64,000 bases of DNA. It comes from Candidatus Aminicenantota bacterium. Lineage in GTDB: Bacteria; Acidobacteriota; Aminicenantia; Aminicenantales; Saccharicenantaceae. Shown in pieces: positions 8,401 to 16,526 of this stretch. Under the pieces are notes generated by a model. The model did not search any database, was not told the origin of the DNA, and worked only from the letters and a program-made list of their open reading frames with translations. The stretch is from NCBI GenBank assembly GCA_026393975.1, contig JAPKZD010000016.1:1-64000 (forward strand), in the 5' to 3' direction. Both the position numbers and the translations under genes were made by a program. Position 1 is the first letter of the stretch, and each line of letters starts with the position of its first letter.

Positions 8401-9075
8401 ATTGATGACGTCTGAAGCCGCCACTGTGCCAAGGATAGGAGTCGGAACGCTGTCGATATGGGGCATGTCCCCGGGAGTCTGGTGGTCCTCGATGAACCTG
8501 TTCCAGAAGATCCAGACGACGCCGCGCCAATCGAAGGCGATGATATCCGGGTCTCCGTCCTTGTCGATATCCCCCGCTCCGAGGCCCATCATCTCGTAGG
8601 TTCCGCCGGGAATGGTCGGGAAGTAGTTGATGTAAACCGCGGGCTTGAATTTGAACCTGCCGGGGTCGCCGGGATCGAGGCCTTCGCTGATGTGGATCGA
8701 CAGATTCGTGTTACCCGCGACGTAGCTATGGTTGTCGCAGTCCCGGCCCCCCTGGACGAGGTCATCCAGGCCGTCGAGGTTGAAATCTGCCGCGGCGGCG
8801 GTCATCCTGTAGTTCGAGGTGACGGGGTAATTGGTCGTGCCGTTGAAGTTCGCCCCCAGTCCCCTCAGACGGAGGGCCTGCATTCCGATGTCGTTCTCGA
8901 TGTTGTCCTTCTCTGCGAGATAGGAATTCGAACCCGAGCCGCCCAAGAAGCCGATTATCCTTGTGCCCGCGACGATGTCGCAGGTCGGGGTCGGCGTTTG
9001 GGCCAAAGCCGGGAAGAACGCCGCCACTCCGATGGCGATGAAGGCCGCGGCCGTAAGGTATGCGACTTTTTTCAT
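5464..9075 (-). CDS. pilY1: PilY1-like pilus tip/assembly protein with FG-GAP repeats
   Basis: This is a 1203-residue secreted protein with a signal peptide (AAFFPALAQ). The N-terminal half carries repeated calcium-binding FG-GAP/VCBS motifs: DFNLDGLDD, DIDKDGDPD, DFDNDGDLD, DLDGDGDRD and DFDGDGDPD. The C-terminal half is the PilY1 beta-propeller, with VGANDGMLHCFDP, FFVDGTPTIGDV, VLVSGQGAGWG and WVAFFGSGYD. PilY1 proteins sit at the pilus tip, promote extension and act in adhesion or surface sensing. An AAGGAGAT Shine-Dalgarno precedes the start. It is the last gene of the minor-pilin operon, which is the usual order. Von Willebrand A domains found in some PilY1 proteins are not evident. Confidence 0.9.
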   Translation of the reverse strand: MKKVAYLTAAAFIAIGVAAFFPALAQTPTPTCDIVAGTRIIGFLGGSGSNSYLAEKDNIENDIGMQALRLRGLGANFNGTTNYPVTSNYRMTAAAADFNLDGLDDLVQGGRDCDNHSYVAGNTNLSIHISEGLDPGDPGRFKFKPAVYINYFPTIPGGTYEMMGLGAGDIDKDGDPDIIAFDWRGVVWIFWNRFIEDHQTPGDMPHIDSVPTPILGTVAASDVINDGYGEYGGDSRYWRWETNIAVADFDNDGDLDVFVAASTYRAISRYGEVVIFVNDGTGHFSRLTTNINPYPNAGLPNGIYGACGIATGDFNSDHMLDFIVCSVSDSTGGHPDSRLYYYSGDGLGNFTKQDAKTIPFEYTNSYGYPNMLREADLDGDGDRDFVMATDGYLSSPLWRGGYVNWYRNEGDGTFTKICVPTSCARVSTSGDTDSGAVGDFDGDGDPDFFVADGNDSRSCYFFMNDTYPIYVPTGSAWSKNRLGCDFLDSDNAIVSATAWINDTKPAHTTITYYLSNSNDEAGVPKWEGPVTDGVEWNFAAPGSFLRWKAVLATTNNRVTPAVRRIDLDYKYLTKREYSRTSQTTALVDIGGSSAKEEVLYSASFEFPKWRGHLRSWDVTNLDLAYTRNTELQDIKSVAAVYLRDAGEVLSGKSWSARTIYTAYDAGGDEKYNDRIRFAVSESATLDDDLGLGQASPEVAPLIKFVLGYDDKSARERPWKLGDINHSSPQSLLPPNEDSVLMGGGYEAFKNFNADRPKVILVGANDGMLHCFDPVTLEELWGFIPNNLLPKLKRMHVIDPDCGEYINHEFFVDGTPTIGDVYFNGGWHTVLVSGQGAGWGRDNHCYYFCLDITDPMNPQPLWEFTDPDTTGQTWSMPAIGRLNGSGKWVAFFGSGYDNNTTEVVGNRLYAVDIETGEALATMELSEHHESSPFGIQNTLPGAPAAVDLTNDGYVDVVFIGDLLGRMWRIDVSGNPHGWNPEVIYRDPYKNPIITKPAVDVNSSGEYANLYFGTGGDEAAPNTGYYSFIALKSSATGSAAVNWYLGPDDLAVQLGISPTLKKGELGQGEKVWADPVVSNHIIYIATLFYSIENLNPCLTLTGSGNIYARFTIGDQVGGSALLGHAGEVIQSLATRPKVRPAVVMGAIQKVAQGGQPAINKQKVFIQDYSSPAGEGPEPPSEVLAIAVHTTKLLIKSWREVYQIIW

Positions 9076-9084
9076 GGTATCTCC

Positions 9085-9633
9085 TTATTGCTGGGGGCAC
9101 TCGATGAGGATTTCCAGGCGTTTATAGGTGTTCCTCGGCCCCCGGCCGATGCAGACCAGGATACAATCGTTGTTGTTGGGGGCGATCGTATTCGGCGCCT
9201 CGTTGTTGATGAGGAAGACCGTGTACGTGCAGCGCGGGTCGGTGACCAGGGCCTCGGAGTTGAAGATGGCGTCGGTCGGGTCGGCCGCGATGTCGGCGAC
9301 GATCTGCTCGTCCGTGAGCCCGCGGAAATAAGACGGGCTCGACGGATCGTCCAGACCCGGCGCGCCGCCGAAGTTCGACCGGTATTGGCCGGCGAAGGAC
9401 GTAAAGACCTTGTTGCTGAAAGCGTCGTTGAGGGCGAACCAGGCCTGGTTGAAGCCCGCTTCGGCGGCGTCGAAGGCCATCCCTTGGAGACGCATGCTGT
9501 CGGAGACCTTGGGGCTGGTGCCCGTGACGGTCAGCAGAAGCATGCCGACGGCCAGCATGAAGGCGACGATCATGATGATGACGATGAGGCCGGAGCCCCG
9601 TTCCCGGCGGTTGACTTTGTCTCGTCTGTTCAT
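9085..9633 (-). CDS. pilX: PilX-like minor pilin
   Basis: The 182-residue product has an N-terminal segment RERGSGLIVIIMIVAFMLAV, then LLTVTG and an AAEAG motif about 50 residues in. This is the pattern of the PilX N-terminal domain, where the +1 residue is not Phe. PilX works with PilV, PilW, FimT/PilE and PilY1 to prime pilus assembly in the inner membrane. It lies between pilW and pilY1, with gaps of about 10 bp on each side, so the genes are co-transcribed. Confidence 0.8.
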   Translation of the reverse strand: MNRRDKVNRRERGSGLIVIIMIVAFMLAVGMLLLTVTGTSPKVSDSMRLQGMAFDAAEAGFNQAWFALNDAFSNKVFTSFAGQYRSNFGGAPGLDDPSSPSYFRGLTDEQIVADIAADPTDAIFNSEALVTDPRCTYTVFLINNEAPNTIAPNNNDCILVCIGRGPRNTYKRLEILIECPQQ

Positions 9634-9643
9634 GGCGCGCTCC

Positions 9644-10747
9644 TCATCGCTGGCCGAGATTGTAGAGGTTGAGGCTCATGTTCCGGACATTGGACGTCGA
9701 ATCCAGGAGGAATCTGCGGTGCATGTCGTCGGTGATGGCGGCCGGGCTGTTGGACAGGGCCGGTCGGCGGTAGACCTGGATTCCTCCCGGAGGCGTGTGC
9801 CCGACCGACGTGAAGGCCTGGGCGGTCCGGCCCAGGACCCAGGTCCTGACTTGCTGGATCCGGGCGGCCTGCTCCAGGGTCCAGGCGTTCTGCCAGGGCG
9901 TCCAGCCGTCGAGGAGGAGGTCGCTGTTCATGTCGCCGTTGTACTCGACCTGGAAGTTCTCGATATTCCGGGCCAGCGGGAAATGGACGCCGTTGTGGGT
10001 GACGTAGAGGACCCCGCCCTCGCCGCCGCCGATGTAACCGTTGACGCCCGCTGTCAGGCCGGGGTAATTCCCGGTGACGTCGAGCCAGTATTCCTTGATG
10101 TTGATAAAGCTGAGTCGACCCCCGTCGTAGTCGCTGTTGCTGCCGCATGTCCCCGACAAGCCGCCCGGCGGGTTGGCGCCCGGGGCCAGCCCAGGGGAGA
10201 AGTTGAAGCGCTCGTTGGTCCCTCCGGCGTTGCGGGTGACGTGCGTGACGACGCGCACCTCGCCCGCCCGGCAGGCCGATTGGGGGTTGGGCAGGATGAG
10301 GATGTATTTATTGACGTAGAAAGCCTCCGGGTAGGAGTACTGTTCGAAGCTGAAGTCCTCGAGTGCGAGGTTGGCCGCCGATCCCTGGTAGCTCTGGATG
10401 GTCAGGTCCAGGGGGTTTTCGATGTTGCCCATCAGCCGGACCCGGTCGGGCGCGACCTCGCCGCCGCCCTGGTCTTCGTTGTCCTGTCCCTCGAGGAAAT
10501 AGCCGGCGAATTCTTCGGGCAGTCCGGCCCCGGCCATGCGCAGGTCGCGGGTGATGAAGAACATCGAGGCCCGGACGTCGTTCTGGACCTCGGTGACCAT
10601 CTGCTGTTCGACGGAGACCTTGTTGCTGCGGGCATAGATGAACAGGGCCCCGAGGACGGCGACGAGCATGATGGCGCTGCCGACGAGGAGCTCGATCATC
10701 GTGAATCCCGCGGCCCTTTTCGAAGAGACTGTCGCTCGTGTTTTCAC
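9644..10747 (-). CDS. pilW: PilW-like minor pilin
   Basis: The 367-residue prepilin has the cleavage/helix motif AAGFTMIELLVGSAIML and then VRASMFFITRDLRMAGAGLP, which is diagnostic of the PilW family. It probably forms part of the minor-pilin priming complex. It starts with GTG at 10747. The C-terminal two thirds are a large globular domain rich in Gly and Asn. It sits between pilV (13-bp gap) and pilX (10-bp gap). Confidence 0.88.
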   Translation of the reverse strand: MKTRATVSSKRAAGFTMIELLVGSAIMLVAVLGALFIYARSNKVSVEQQMVTEVQNDVRASMFFITRDLRMAGAGLPEEFAGYFLEGQDNEDQGGGEVAPDRVRLMGNIENPLDLTIQSYQGSAANLALEDFSFEQYSYPEAFYVNKYILILPNPQSACRAGEVRVVTHVTRNAGGTNERFNFSPGLAPGANPPGGLSGTCGSNSDYDGGRLSFINIKEYWLDVTGNYPGLTAGVNGYIGGGEGGVLYVTHNGVHFPLARNIENFQVEYNGDMNSDLLLDGWTPWQNAWTLEQAARIQQVRTWVLGRTAQAFTSVGHTPPGGIQVYRRPALSNSPAAITDDMHRRFLLDSTSNVRNMSLNLYNLGQR

Positions 10748-10760
10748 GGAGTTCGCTCCT

Positions 10761-11195
10761 TTATCGGGTGATGATCGTCGTGATCAGGGCGCGCGGCGGG
10801 TACAGGCCCGGGTTGGCCAAGAGCACACTGGGGTTGATACCGAACTTTTCGGGGGAATAGACGGAGATACGGACCTGGAACATCCCTTGGTCCATGCGGA
10901 AGTCCGTGATCCGCCGGTAGTCGTTCGTTCCGTCCACGTTGAGATCGATGACTTCGTCCCGCGATTCTATGGTCGTCCCGGCGTAGACCGTCAGTTCGTC
11001 GGAGGTGAAGCCGCGCAGCCAGTCGATCTGCTGCTGGGCCAGGAAGGTCGCGTTGGCCACGCGGTCCGCCTTGAGGTTGTTGGCGACGGCGGCCAGAAAA
11101 AGTTCGGCCAGGCCGAGGACGGCCACGGCGACCAGGAAAAGTCCGACCAGGACCTCGATGAGGCTAAAACCGCGGGCCTGCTTCTTTTTGTTCAT
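10761..11195 (-). CDS. pilV: PilV-like minor pilin
   Basis: The 144-residue prepilin has the leader MNKKKQARG and mature start FSLIEVLVGLFLVAVAVLG, followed by the PilV-like pattern of Ala, Gln and Leu residues (NATFLAQQQIDWLRG). Its start is two bases from the fimT stop, so translation is coupled. It belongs to the priming subcomplex with PilW, PilX and the FimT-like protein. Confidence 0.85.
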   Translation of the reverse strand: MNKKKQARGFSLIEVLVGLFLVAVAVLGLAELFLAAVANNLKADRVANATFLAQQQIDWLRGFTSDELTVYAGTTIESRDEVIDLNVDGTNDYRRITDFRMDQGMFQVRISVYSPEKFGINPSVLLANPGLYPPRALITTIITR

Positions 11196-11196
11196 C

Positions 11197-11733
11197 TTAG
11201 GTGCTCATCCTCTTGACATATTGGATCGAACCGCCCATGAAGATGCTGAGGACCCTCTCGTCCATCTGCCCCGGACGATCGAGCTTCGGATTCTGTAAAG
11301 TTATGGAATTCTGGTTGATGTCGAATTGCGGGAAAGTCCCCAGGGGGGAGAAGATGGCAATGTGGTCGTCGCCCACAGCGGGGAAGGTGATGGTGACGTT
11401 GAGGAGGTTGGAGATGGTCTTGCGGGGAGCGTTCTGGGCCTTGATCCAGGTGCCGTCGATCTGGAGGCGCTCCATATCGTAAGCCCAGTAGGAATCGTCA
11501 ACCCGGAAAAAACGGACGCGGTGGACGATCCGGGTGCTGACAGCCTGGAGCTTGGTCTGCTGGAGGTAGGTCTGGATCTGGCGGGTCGTGTTCTCCAGGT
11601 CCCGGGTTTCCATGATGTTGAGGATGCTCGGATACGACACGATCATCAAGATGCCCATGATGCCGATGACGACAAGGATCTCGATCAGGGTGAACCCGCC
11701 GGCGGCCGGCCGGTTCTGAAAATACTTCTTCAT
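11197..11733 (-). CDS. fimT: GspH/FimT-type minor pseudopilin
   Basis: The 178-residue product begins MKKYFQNRPAAGG and continues FTLIEILVVIGIMGILMIVS, a clear prepilin cleavage site and helix. The C-terminal domain fits GspH/FimT proteins. An upstream in-frame ATG at 11901 is rejected: the leader would be far too long, and GAGGGGC precedes the ATG at 11733. It is the first gene of fimT-pilV-pilW-pilX-pilY1, with a sigma-70 promoter at 11767-11795. Confidence 0.85.
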   Translation of the reverse strand: MKKYFQNRPAAGGFTLIEILVVIGIMGILMIVSYPSILNIMETRDLENTTRQIQTYLQQTKLQAVSTRIVHRVRFFRVDDSYWAYDMERLQIDGTWIKAQNAPRKTISNLLNVTITFPAVGDDHIAIFSPLGTFPQFDINQNSITLQNPKLDRPGQMDERVLSIFMGGSIQYVKRMST

Positions 11734-11766
11734 GGCTTGCCCCTCTGTCAACTCTCGTTTGCCCTC

Positions 11767-11795
11767 TTTATATAGCAAAATCAACACCTTTTCAA
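11767..11795 (-). promoter_or_regulatory. Sigma-70 promoter of the minor-pilin operon
   Basis: Read on the minus strand, TTGAAA (11795-11790), 17-bp spacer, TATAAA (11772-11767). The predicted start is about 27 nt before the fimT ATG. This contrasts with the sigma-54 promoter of the major pilin. Confidence 0.65.
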
Positions 11796-11933
11796 GGCGG
11801 GCCCTGGGGCTTCTCCGCCGTATCGCATTATCGGACGCCCCCGGCACCCCGGCAATCACCGCGGCCGATGATAGGAAGGGTGATTTTTTAAGGAGGGGCA
11901 TCCCCCCGAATGGCTAGCCGCCGATAAGGGCGC

Positions 11934-14285
11934 TCAGCGCCCGGACGAGACGATCTCTTTCAGCTTGTCGGCGCCGGCGACACCGCTGTTGAAAAGGACG
12001 CATTTGACCGAATCGAGGAGGCGGCTGAAGAAAGCCCGCTCGGCCTCGAGTTTCTCCGGCCCTGCCCCGAGGAGATGGGGGTTGTAGTAAGGCTGGGCTT
12101 TGCTCCCCGTCAGGGCCTTTTTGGCCCCGGCCGCTTCTCCGGCCTCGACCGTCCGCAGGGCTTCGTCCCTGGTGAGCTCGACCACAGCCGGCGACGTCGC
12201 GTCGTTCCTCAGGAGGATGAGCCACTTCAGGTTCGTCCGCTTGACCGCGGCGGCCGGACCGCCGAGCCAGTTCGGGTCGAGCAGGGCGTGGGCCTCCTTG
12301 GCGGCCTTGTAGCAGTAGGGCGAGCCCTTGTCGAGCCGGCAGTCGTCGGTCCTCTGGCAGTCCATGTCGGAGCAATCGTCCTTGTGGATAACGACGTTCT
12401 CGCACTTGCTCCGATCGAACAGCGGGGCCAGCCTCCGGTCGAGCTCGACGGCCGTCGTGGGCAGGTACAGCTTCCTCTCGACGCAGTCGGCCACGGCCCG
12501 TCCCCCGGCGAGCCGGACGAAAACGACGTCGTTCGCCTGGAGCTTGAAGCGCGGGTCGGCCAGGAGCTCGAAGAAAAGCTCGGTCTTCTTCGTTCCCGGA
12601 GGCCCGACCAGGACGAGGCCATTGCCGTCGATGTCGGCAGACATGCCCCGCACAGCGCCAGCAGCCCCTGCGCCCGCCGTCCTCGCGGCGATGTCCATGG
12701 CCATGCCGATGGCCAGGCTCCGGAGGGAACCGTAGTTGTCCGTGTTGACCAGTATCCCCGTCTGCGTTTCCGCGTGATAAAACCCGCGCGGCTCCCGGCC
12801 GGCGATCCCGTCGACGGCGTAGATCGCGCCGTGGGGCTTGAAATCGGCCTCGGCCGGGGCGGGCGCGAAATTCTCGACCCAAAAATCGTTGAGGTGGGCG
12901 ACGTTTGTCCGGAGCTGGATGACGGCCCCGTTGATCGAAGCGTTCCACTCGTAGCGGCCTTCGTAGCCCAGATGGCCCTCCATTTCGGCGGCCAGGGCGT
13001 CGCGCATCCGGATGTCGATCCCCGTTTCGACGGGGACCGATTTTATGACCCGGGTCACGGCGTTGCTCAAGGCGACGCGGCTGATCTTCTTGGCCGTCTT
13101 GAGCTTGCCCAGGGCCTCGACGATGCGGTCCATGCTTTTCTCGAGGTTCCCCATCGAGGTGGCGTAGGACAGCCGGATGTACTCGTCCGCGCCGAAGGCG
13201 TCGCCCGGCACGATGGCCACCCGCGCCTCCTTGAGGAGGTAGTAGGCCAGGCCGTAGGAATTCCGGATCTTGGCCCCGTTCGCTTCCTTGTCGTAGAAGG
13301 ACTTCACGTTCGGAAAAAGGTAGAACGCCCCCTGCGGCTTGAAGCAGGAAAGCCCCTGGACCGTGGCCAGGCGCATCAGGCAGTAGTTACGCCGCCTCTG
13401 GAATTCGGCCACCATCTTCTGGACATCGTACTGGGGCCCGTCGTAGGCCTCGAGTCCGGCCTTCTGGGCGATGGAGCAGGCGTTGGACGTCGTGTGGCTC
13501 TGGATCTTGGACATGCCGTCGATGACCTCGGCCGGACCGGCGGCGAACCCGATCCGCCAGCCGGTCATGGAGTAGGACTTGGACACGCCGTTGACGATGA
13601 TCGTCTTCTTCTTGATGTCTTCGCCGAGGGCGGCGAAGCTTGTGAACTTGAAATTATCGTAAACGAGACTCGCGTAGATCTCGTCGGCGATGACGTAGAC
13701 GTCCTCAGTCCGCACGACCTCGGCCAGGGCCTGGAGCTGGTCCTTCGTGTAGGCGCCGCCGGTCGGGTTGGAAGGGTTGTTGAGGATGATCGCCTTCGTC
13801 GCCGGCGAGATCGCGGCCTTGAGCGCCTCGGGCGTCAGCAGGAAACCGTCCTCTTCCCGCGTCGGGACGATGACGGACTTGCCCTTGGCTAGGGCGACGC
13901 ATTCGGGGTAGGTCACCCAGTAGGGCGCCGGGATGATGACCTCCTCGCCCTCGTCGACCAGGGCCTGGACGAGGTGAAAGAGGGAGCTCTTGGCGCCGGC
14001 GGAGACGATGATCTGCTTGGGGTTGTACTCGAGGCCGAAATCCTCCTTGAGCCGCTTGGCGATGGCCTTCCGCAGGGGCAGGATGCCGTCGCTGTCCGTG
14101 TATTTCGTGAAATTGTCCCGGATGGCCTTGATCCCCGCTTCCTTGATGTTCTCCGGCGTGGGGAAATCCGGTTCGCCGACGCTGAGGTCGATGACGTCGA
14201 TGCCCTCGGCCTTCATGGCCTTGGCCTTGGCCGAGATCTTCAGGGTAGGGGAGGCGCCGATGCGCTGGACTTTTTCAGAGATCAT
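11934..14285 (-). CDS. Fusion: aspartate aminotransferase (class I) plus HprK/PEPCK-like P-loop domain
   Basis: This is a 783-residue fusion. Residues 1-395 form a complete PLP-dependent class I aminotransferase: SVGEPDFPTP, NNPSNPTGG, DEIY and the PLP lysine in NGVSKSYSMTGWRIGF (K236). AspAT proteins normally end there. Residues about 400-783 add a domain with a Walker A motif GPPGTKKT (561-568) and a QANDVVFVR segment that lines up with VADDVV of HPr kinase. A Cys set (C638, C643, C649, C658) could bind metal. I infer an HprK/PEP-carboxykinase-superfamily domain; its substrate is unknown. AspAT makes oxaloacetate, the substrate of PEPCK, which suggests channelling but does not prove it. No stop or frame break is seen at the joint. 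Confidence 0.8.
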   Translation of the reverse strand: MISEKVQRIGASPTLKISAKAKAMKAEGIDVIDLSVGEPDFPTPENIKEAGIKAIRDNFTKYTDSDGILPLRKAIAKRLKEDFGLEYNPKQIIVSAGAKSSLFHLVQALVDEGEEVIIPAPYWVTYPECVALAKGKSVIVPTREEDGFLLTPEALKAAISPATKAIILNNPSNPTGGAYTKDQLQALAEVVRTEDVYVIADEIYASLVYDNFKFTSFAALGEDIKKKTIIVNGVSKSYSMTGWRIGFAAGPAEVIDGMSKIQSHTTSNACSIAQKAGLEAYDGPQYDVQKMVAEFQRRRNYCLMRLATVQGLSCFKPQGAFYLFPNVKSFYDKEANGAKIRNSYGLAYYLLKEARVAIVPGDAFGADEYIRLSYATSMGNLEKSMDRIVEALGKLKTAKKISRVALSNAVTRVIKSVPVETGIDIRMRDALAAEMEGHLGYEGRYEWNASINGAVIQLRTNVAHLNDFWVENFAPAPAEADFKPHGAIYAVDGIAGREPRGFYHAETQTGILVNTDNYGSLRSLAIGMAMDIAARTAGAGAAGAVRGMSADIDGNGLVLVGPPGTKKTELFFELLADPRFKLQANDVVFVRLAGGRAVADCVERKLYLPTTAVELDRRLAPLFDRSKCENVVIHKDDCSDMDCQRTDDCRLDKGSPYCYKAAKEAHALLDPNWLGGPAAAVKRTNLKWLILLRNDATSPAVVELTRDEALRTVEAGEAAGAKKALTGSKAQPYYNPHLLGAGPEKLEAERAFFSRLLDSVKCVLFNSGVAGADKLKEIVSSGR

Positions 14286-14316
14286 GGTTTACCTGCCTCG
14301 ACGTCCGGCGCGCCGC

Positions 14317-15726
14317 TCACTTTTTCGCGTCTTTGGCGTCCGGAGAGAGCTTGGCCTTGAGGAACTCGTGGATGTCCGCTCCCGTCAGGGACTTGACGAC
14401 CTCGGGCAGCTGGGCCAGGACCTGGGCGACCTGGGCCGTGATCCTGGTCGTGCCCAGCTCCTTGTCGCCGCCGACGATGATGATCTTGTCGACCTTGGAG
14501 AGCGGCTCGGAGACGGCTCTGGCCAGCTCGGGCAGGACCTTGATGTACATCTCGAGGACGGCCGCCTGGTTGTACTTCTCCCAGGCCTGAGCCTTCTTCG
14601 TCATGGCTTCGGCCTCGGCGCCGCCCTTGGCCCTGATCTGATCGGCTTCGGCCAGACCCTCGAGCTTGAGGGCTTCGGACTTGCCCTTGGCTTCGGCGGC
14701 GATCCGGTACTCCTCGGCATCGGCCTCGGCCTTGATCTGGTATTTCCGGGCGTCGGCGGGCTTGACGACGGTGGCTTCGAGCTCCTTCTCCTTGCGGACG
14801 ATCTCGAGCTGTTCGATCTTGATGGCCTCTTCCTTCTCGATCTGCTTGACCTTGGACTCTTCCTTCTTCAGGTCCTGGTTGAGGCGATGGCGCTCGAGCT
14901 CGTAGGAGAAATCGGCCTGGGCCTTCTTGGTGTTGACGAAGACCTGGGACTCGGCCTTCTTGGCTTCGTTATCCCACTGGGCCTTGGCGATCTGGGCCTC
15001 GGACTGGAGACGGACGACCTCGGCCTCCTTGCGGGCCTGGGACGATTTGATGATGGACTCTTTTTCGGTCTCGGCCTGGGCGATGGCCGCGTCGCGCTTG
15101 GCGGCAGCGATCTGGGGCTTGCTCAGAGAGTCGATGTAGCCCTGGGTGTCGCTGATGTCCTTGAGGGCGAAAGAGAGCATGACCAGGCCCATCCGAGAGA
15201 AGTCCGCCTGGACGGCCTGGACGACGCGATTCGCAAACTCCTGGCGGCCGCGGTAGATCTCCTCGACGGTCATGCCGCCGATGACCTCGCGGACCTTGCC
15301 TTCGAGGACGTTGACGGCCACGTCGCGGATGCCTTCCCGGCCGATGCCCAGGAACTGCTCGGCGGCCAGGTGGATGGTTTCGTCGGAGGAGTCGATCTTG
15401 ACCTGGGCGGAGGCCTCGGCCATGATCGGGACGCCGCCGTGGGTCAGGACCTCGGGCGTGCGGATCGTGATGGGGATGACGTCCATGGGGAGGACGTAGA
15501 CCTTTTCCATCCCGGGCCAGACGAAGATGCCGCCGCCCAGGCGGTAGCGGTAGCCGACCTTGCGCTTGGTCCCGTCGGCCAGGGTCAAGGTCCGCTTGCC
15601 GCCGCCGGCGATGATTAAGGCCTCGTTCGGTCCGACTTTCCGATACTGCAGGGCCAGGACGAGGATGACGAGGGCGATGAAGACGACGAAGGCGCCGGCG
15701 TAAATGAGCCAGGATGTCAGGTTCAT
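14317..15726 (-). CDS. Flotillin-like SPFH/band 7 membrane protein
   Basis: The 469-residue protein has one N-terminal membrane helix (LIYAGAFVVFIALVILVLAL), an SPFH domain (about residues 30-200) and a long Ala/Glu/Lys coiled coil with the repeated EA motifs typical of flotillins (about 210-400). Flotillins oligomerise and organise membrane microdomains. Its ATG overlaps the rph stop by 4 nt (ATGA), so it is translationally coupled to rph, an unusual partner. NfeD, a common flotillin neighbour, is absent here. Confidence 0.85.
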   Translation of the reverse strand: MNLTSWLIYAGAFVVFIALVILVLALQYRKVGPNEALIIAGGGKRTLTLADGTKRKVGYRYRLGGGIFVWPGMEKVYVLPMDVIPITIRTPEVLTHGGVPIMAEASAQVKIDSSDETIHLAAEQFLGIGREGIRDVAVNVLEGKVREVIGGMTVEEIYRGRQEFANRVVQAVQADFSRMGLVMLSFALKDISDTQGYIDSLSKPQIAAAKRDAAIAQAETEKESIIKSSQARKEAEVVRLQSEAQIAKAQWDNEAKKAESQVFVNTKKAQADFSYELERHRLNQDLKKEESKVKQIEKEEAIKIEQLEIVRKEKELEATVVKPADARKYQIKAEADAEEYRIAAEAKGKSEALKLEGLAEADQIRAKGGAEAEAMTKKAQAWEKYNQAAVLEMYIKVLPELARAVSEPLSKVDKIIIVGGDKELGTTRITAQVAQVLAQLPEVVKSLTGADIHEFLKAKLSPDAKDAKK

Positions 15727-16526
15727 GACGACCTCCTTGGGTTTGATCCCCGGGCGATGGGGGAAGATTCGCTGTAGCCGTAGGCCATGAAGAGGATGCT
15801 GTTCTTCTTGAGGGTTTCTTTCTGGATCTGGATGATCTTGGAGATGCCCCGGTCGGCCAGTTTGAGGAGGCCGAGGAGGTCTTTGCGGGAGAAGGGGTTT
15901 TTCTCCGCCCCGGCCTGGACCTCGACGAGCTCGCCCCGGTCGGTCTCGATGACGTTCATGTCGAGCTCGGCCTGGGAATCCTCGGAGTAGTCGAGGTCGA
16001 GGAGGGGGCGGCCCCCGACGATGCCGACGCTGACGCCGGCGACGAGGTGGCGGAGGGGCATGTGGTCGATGAGACCCTGGTCGAGCATCTTTTTGAGGGC
16101 CAGGCCGAGGGCGACGCAGCCGGCCGTGATCGATGCCGACCGCGTCCCGCCGTCGGCCTGGATGACGTCGCAGTCGATGATGATCTGCCTTTCGCCGATG
16201 GCCCGGAGGTCGGTCACGGCCCGCAGGGCGCGGCCGACGAGACGCTGGATCTCCTGCGTCCGTCCGGAGACGCGGCCGGCGGTCCGCTCGCGCGGCGTCC
16301 GCTCCGTGGCCGCGCGGGGGAGCATGGCGTATTCGGCGGTGATCCAGCCCCGCCCGGTCCCCCTGAGGAAGGGCGGGACCCGCTCTTCGATCGTGGCCGC
16401 GGCCAGGACGCGCGTCCGCCCGACTTCGATCAGGGCCGAGCCGTCGGCGAAGTCGATATAGTCGACGCTGATCTTGTGCGGCCGGAGCTCGGTCGGCCTG
16501 CGCTTGTCCGCGCGGAGCGGTTCCAC
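15723..16526 (-). CDS. rph: Ribonuclease PH
   Basis: A phosphate-dependent 3'-5' exoribonuclease that trims tRNA 3' ends. The 267-residue product shows family motifs: RADKRRPTELRP at the start, GWITAEYAMLPRAT-like residues, SGRTQEIQRLVGRALRAV, and DCDVIQADGGTRSASITAG. The start is GTG at 16526, sharing one base with the TAG stop of the preceding gene. The C-terminal tail after KKNSI is a little longer than usual. Confidence 0.92.
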   Translation of the reverse strand: MEPLRADKRRPTELRPHKISVDYIDFADGSALIEVGRTRVLAAATIEERVPPFLRGTGRGWITAEYAMLPRAATERTPRERTAGRVSGRTQEIQRLVGRALRAVTDLRAIGERQIIIDCDVIQADGGTRSASITAGCVALGLALKKMLDQGLIDHMPLRHLVAGVSVGIVGGRPLLDLDYSEDSQAELDMNVIETDRGELVEVQAGAEKNPFSRKDLLGLLKLADRGISKIIQIQKETLKKNSILFMAYGYSESSPIARGSNPRRSS

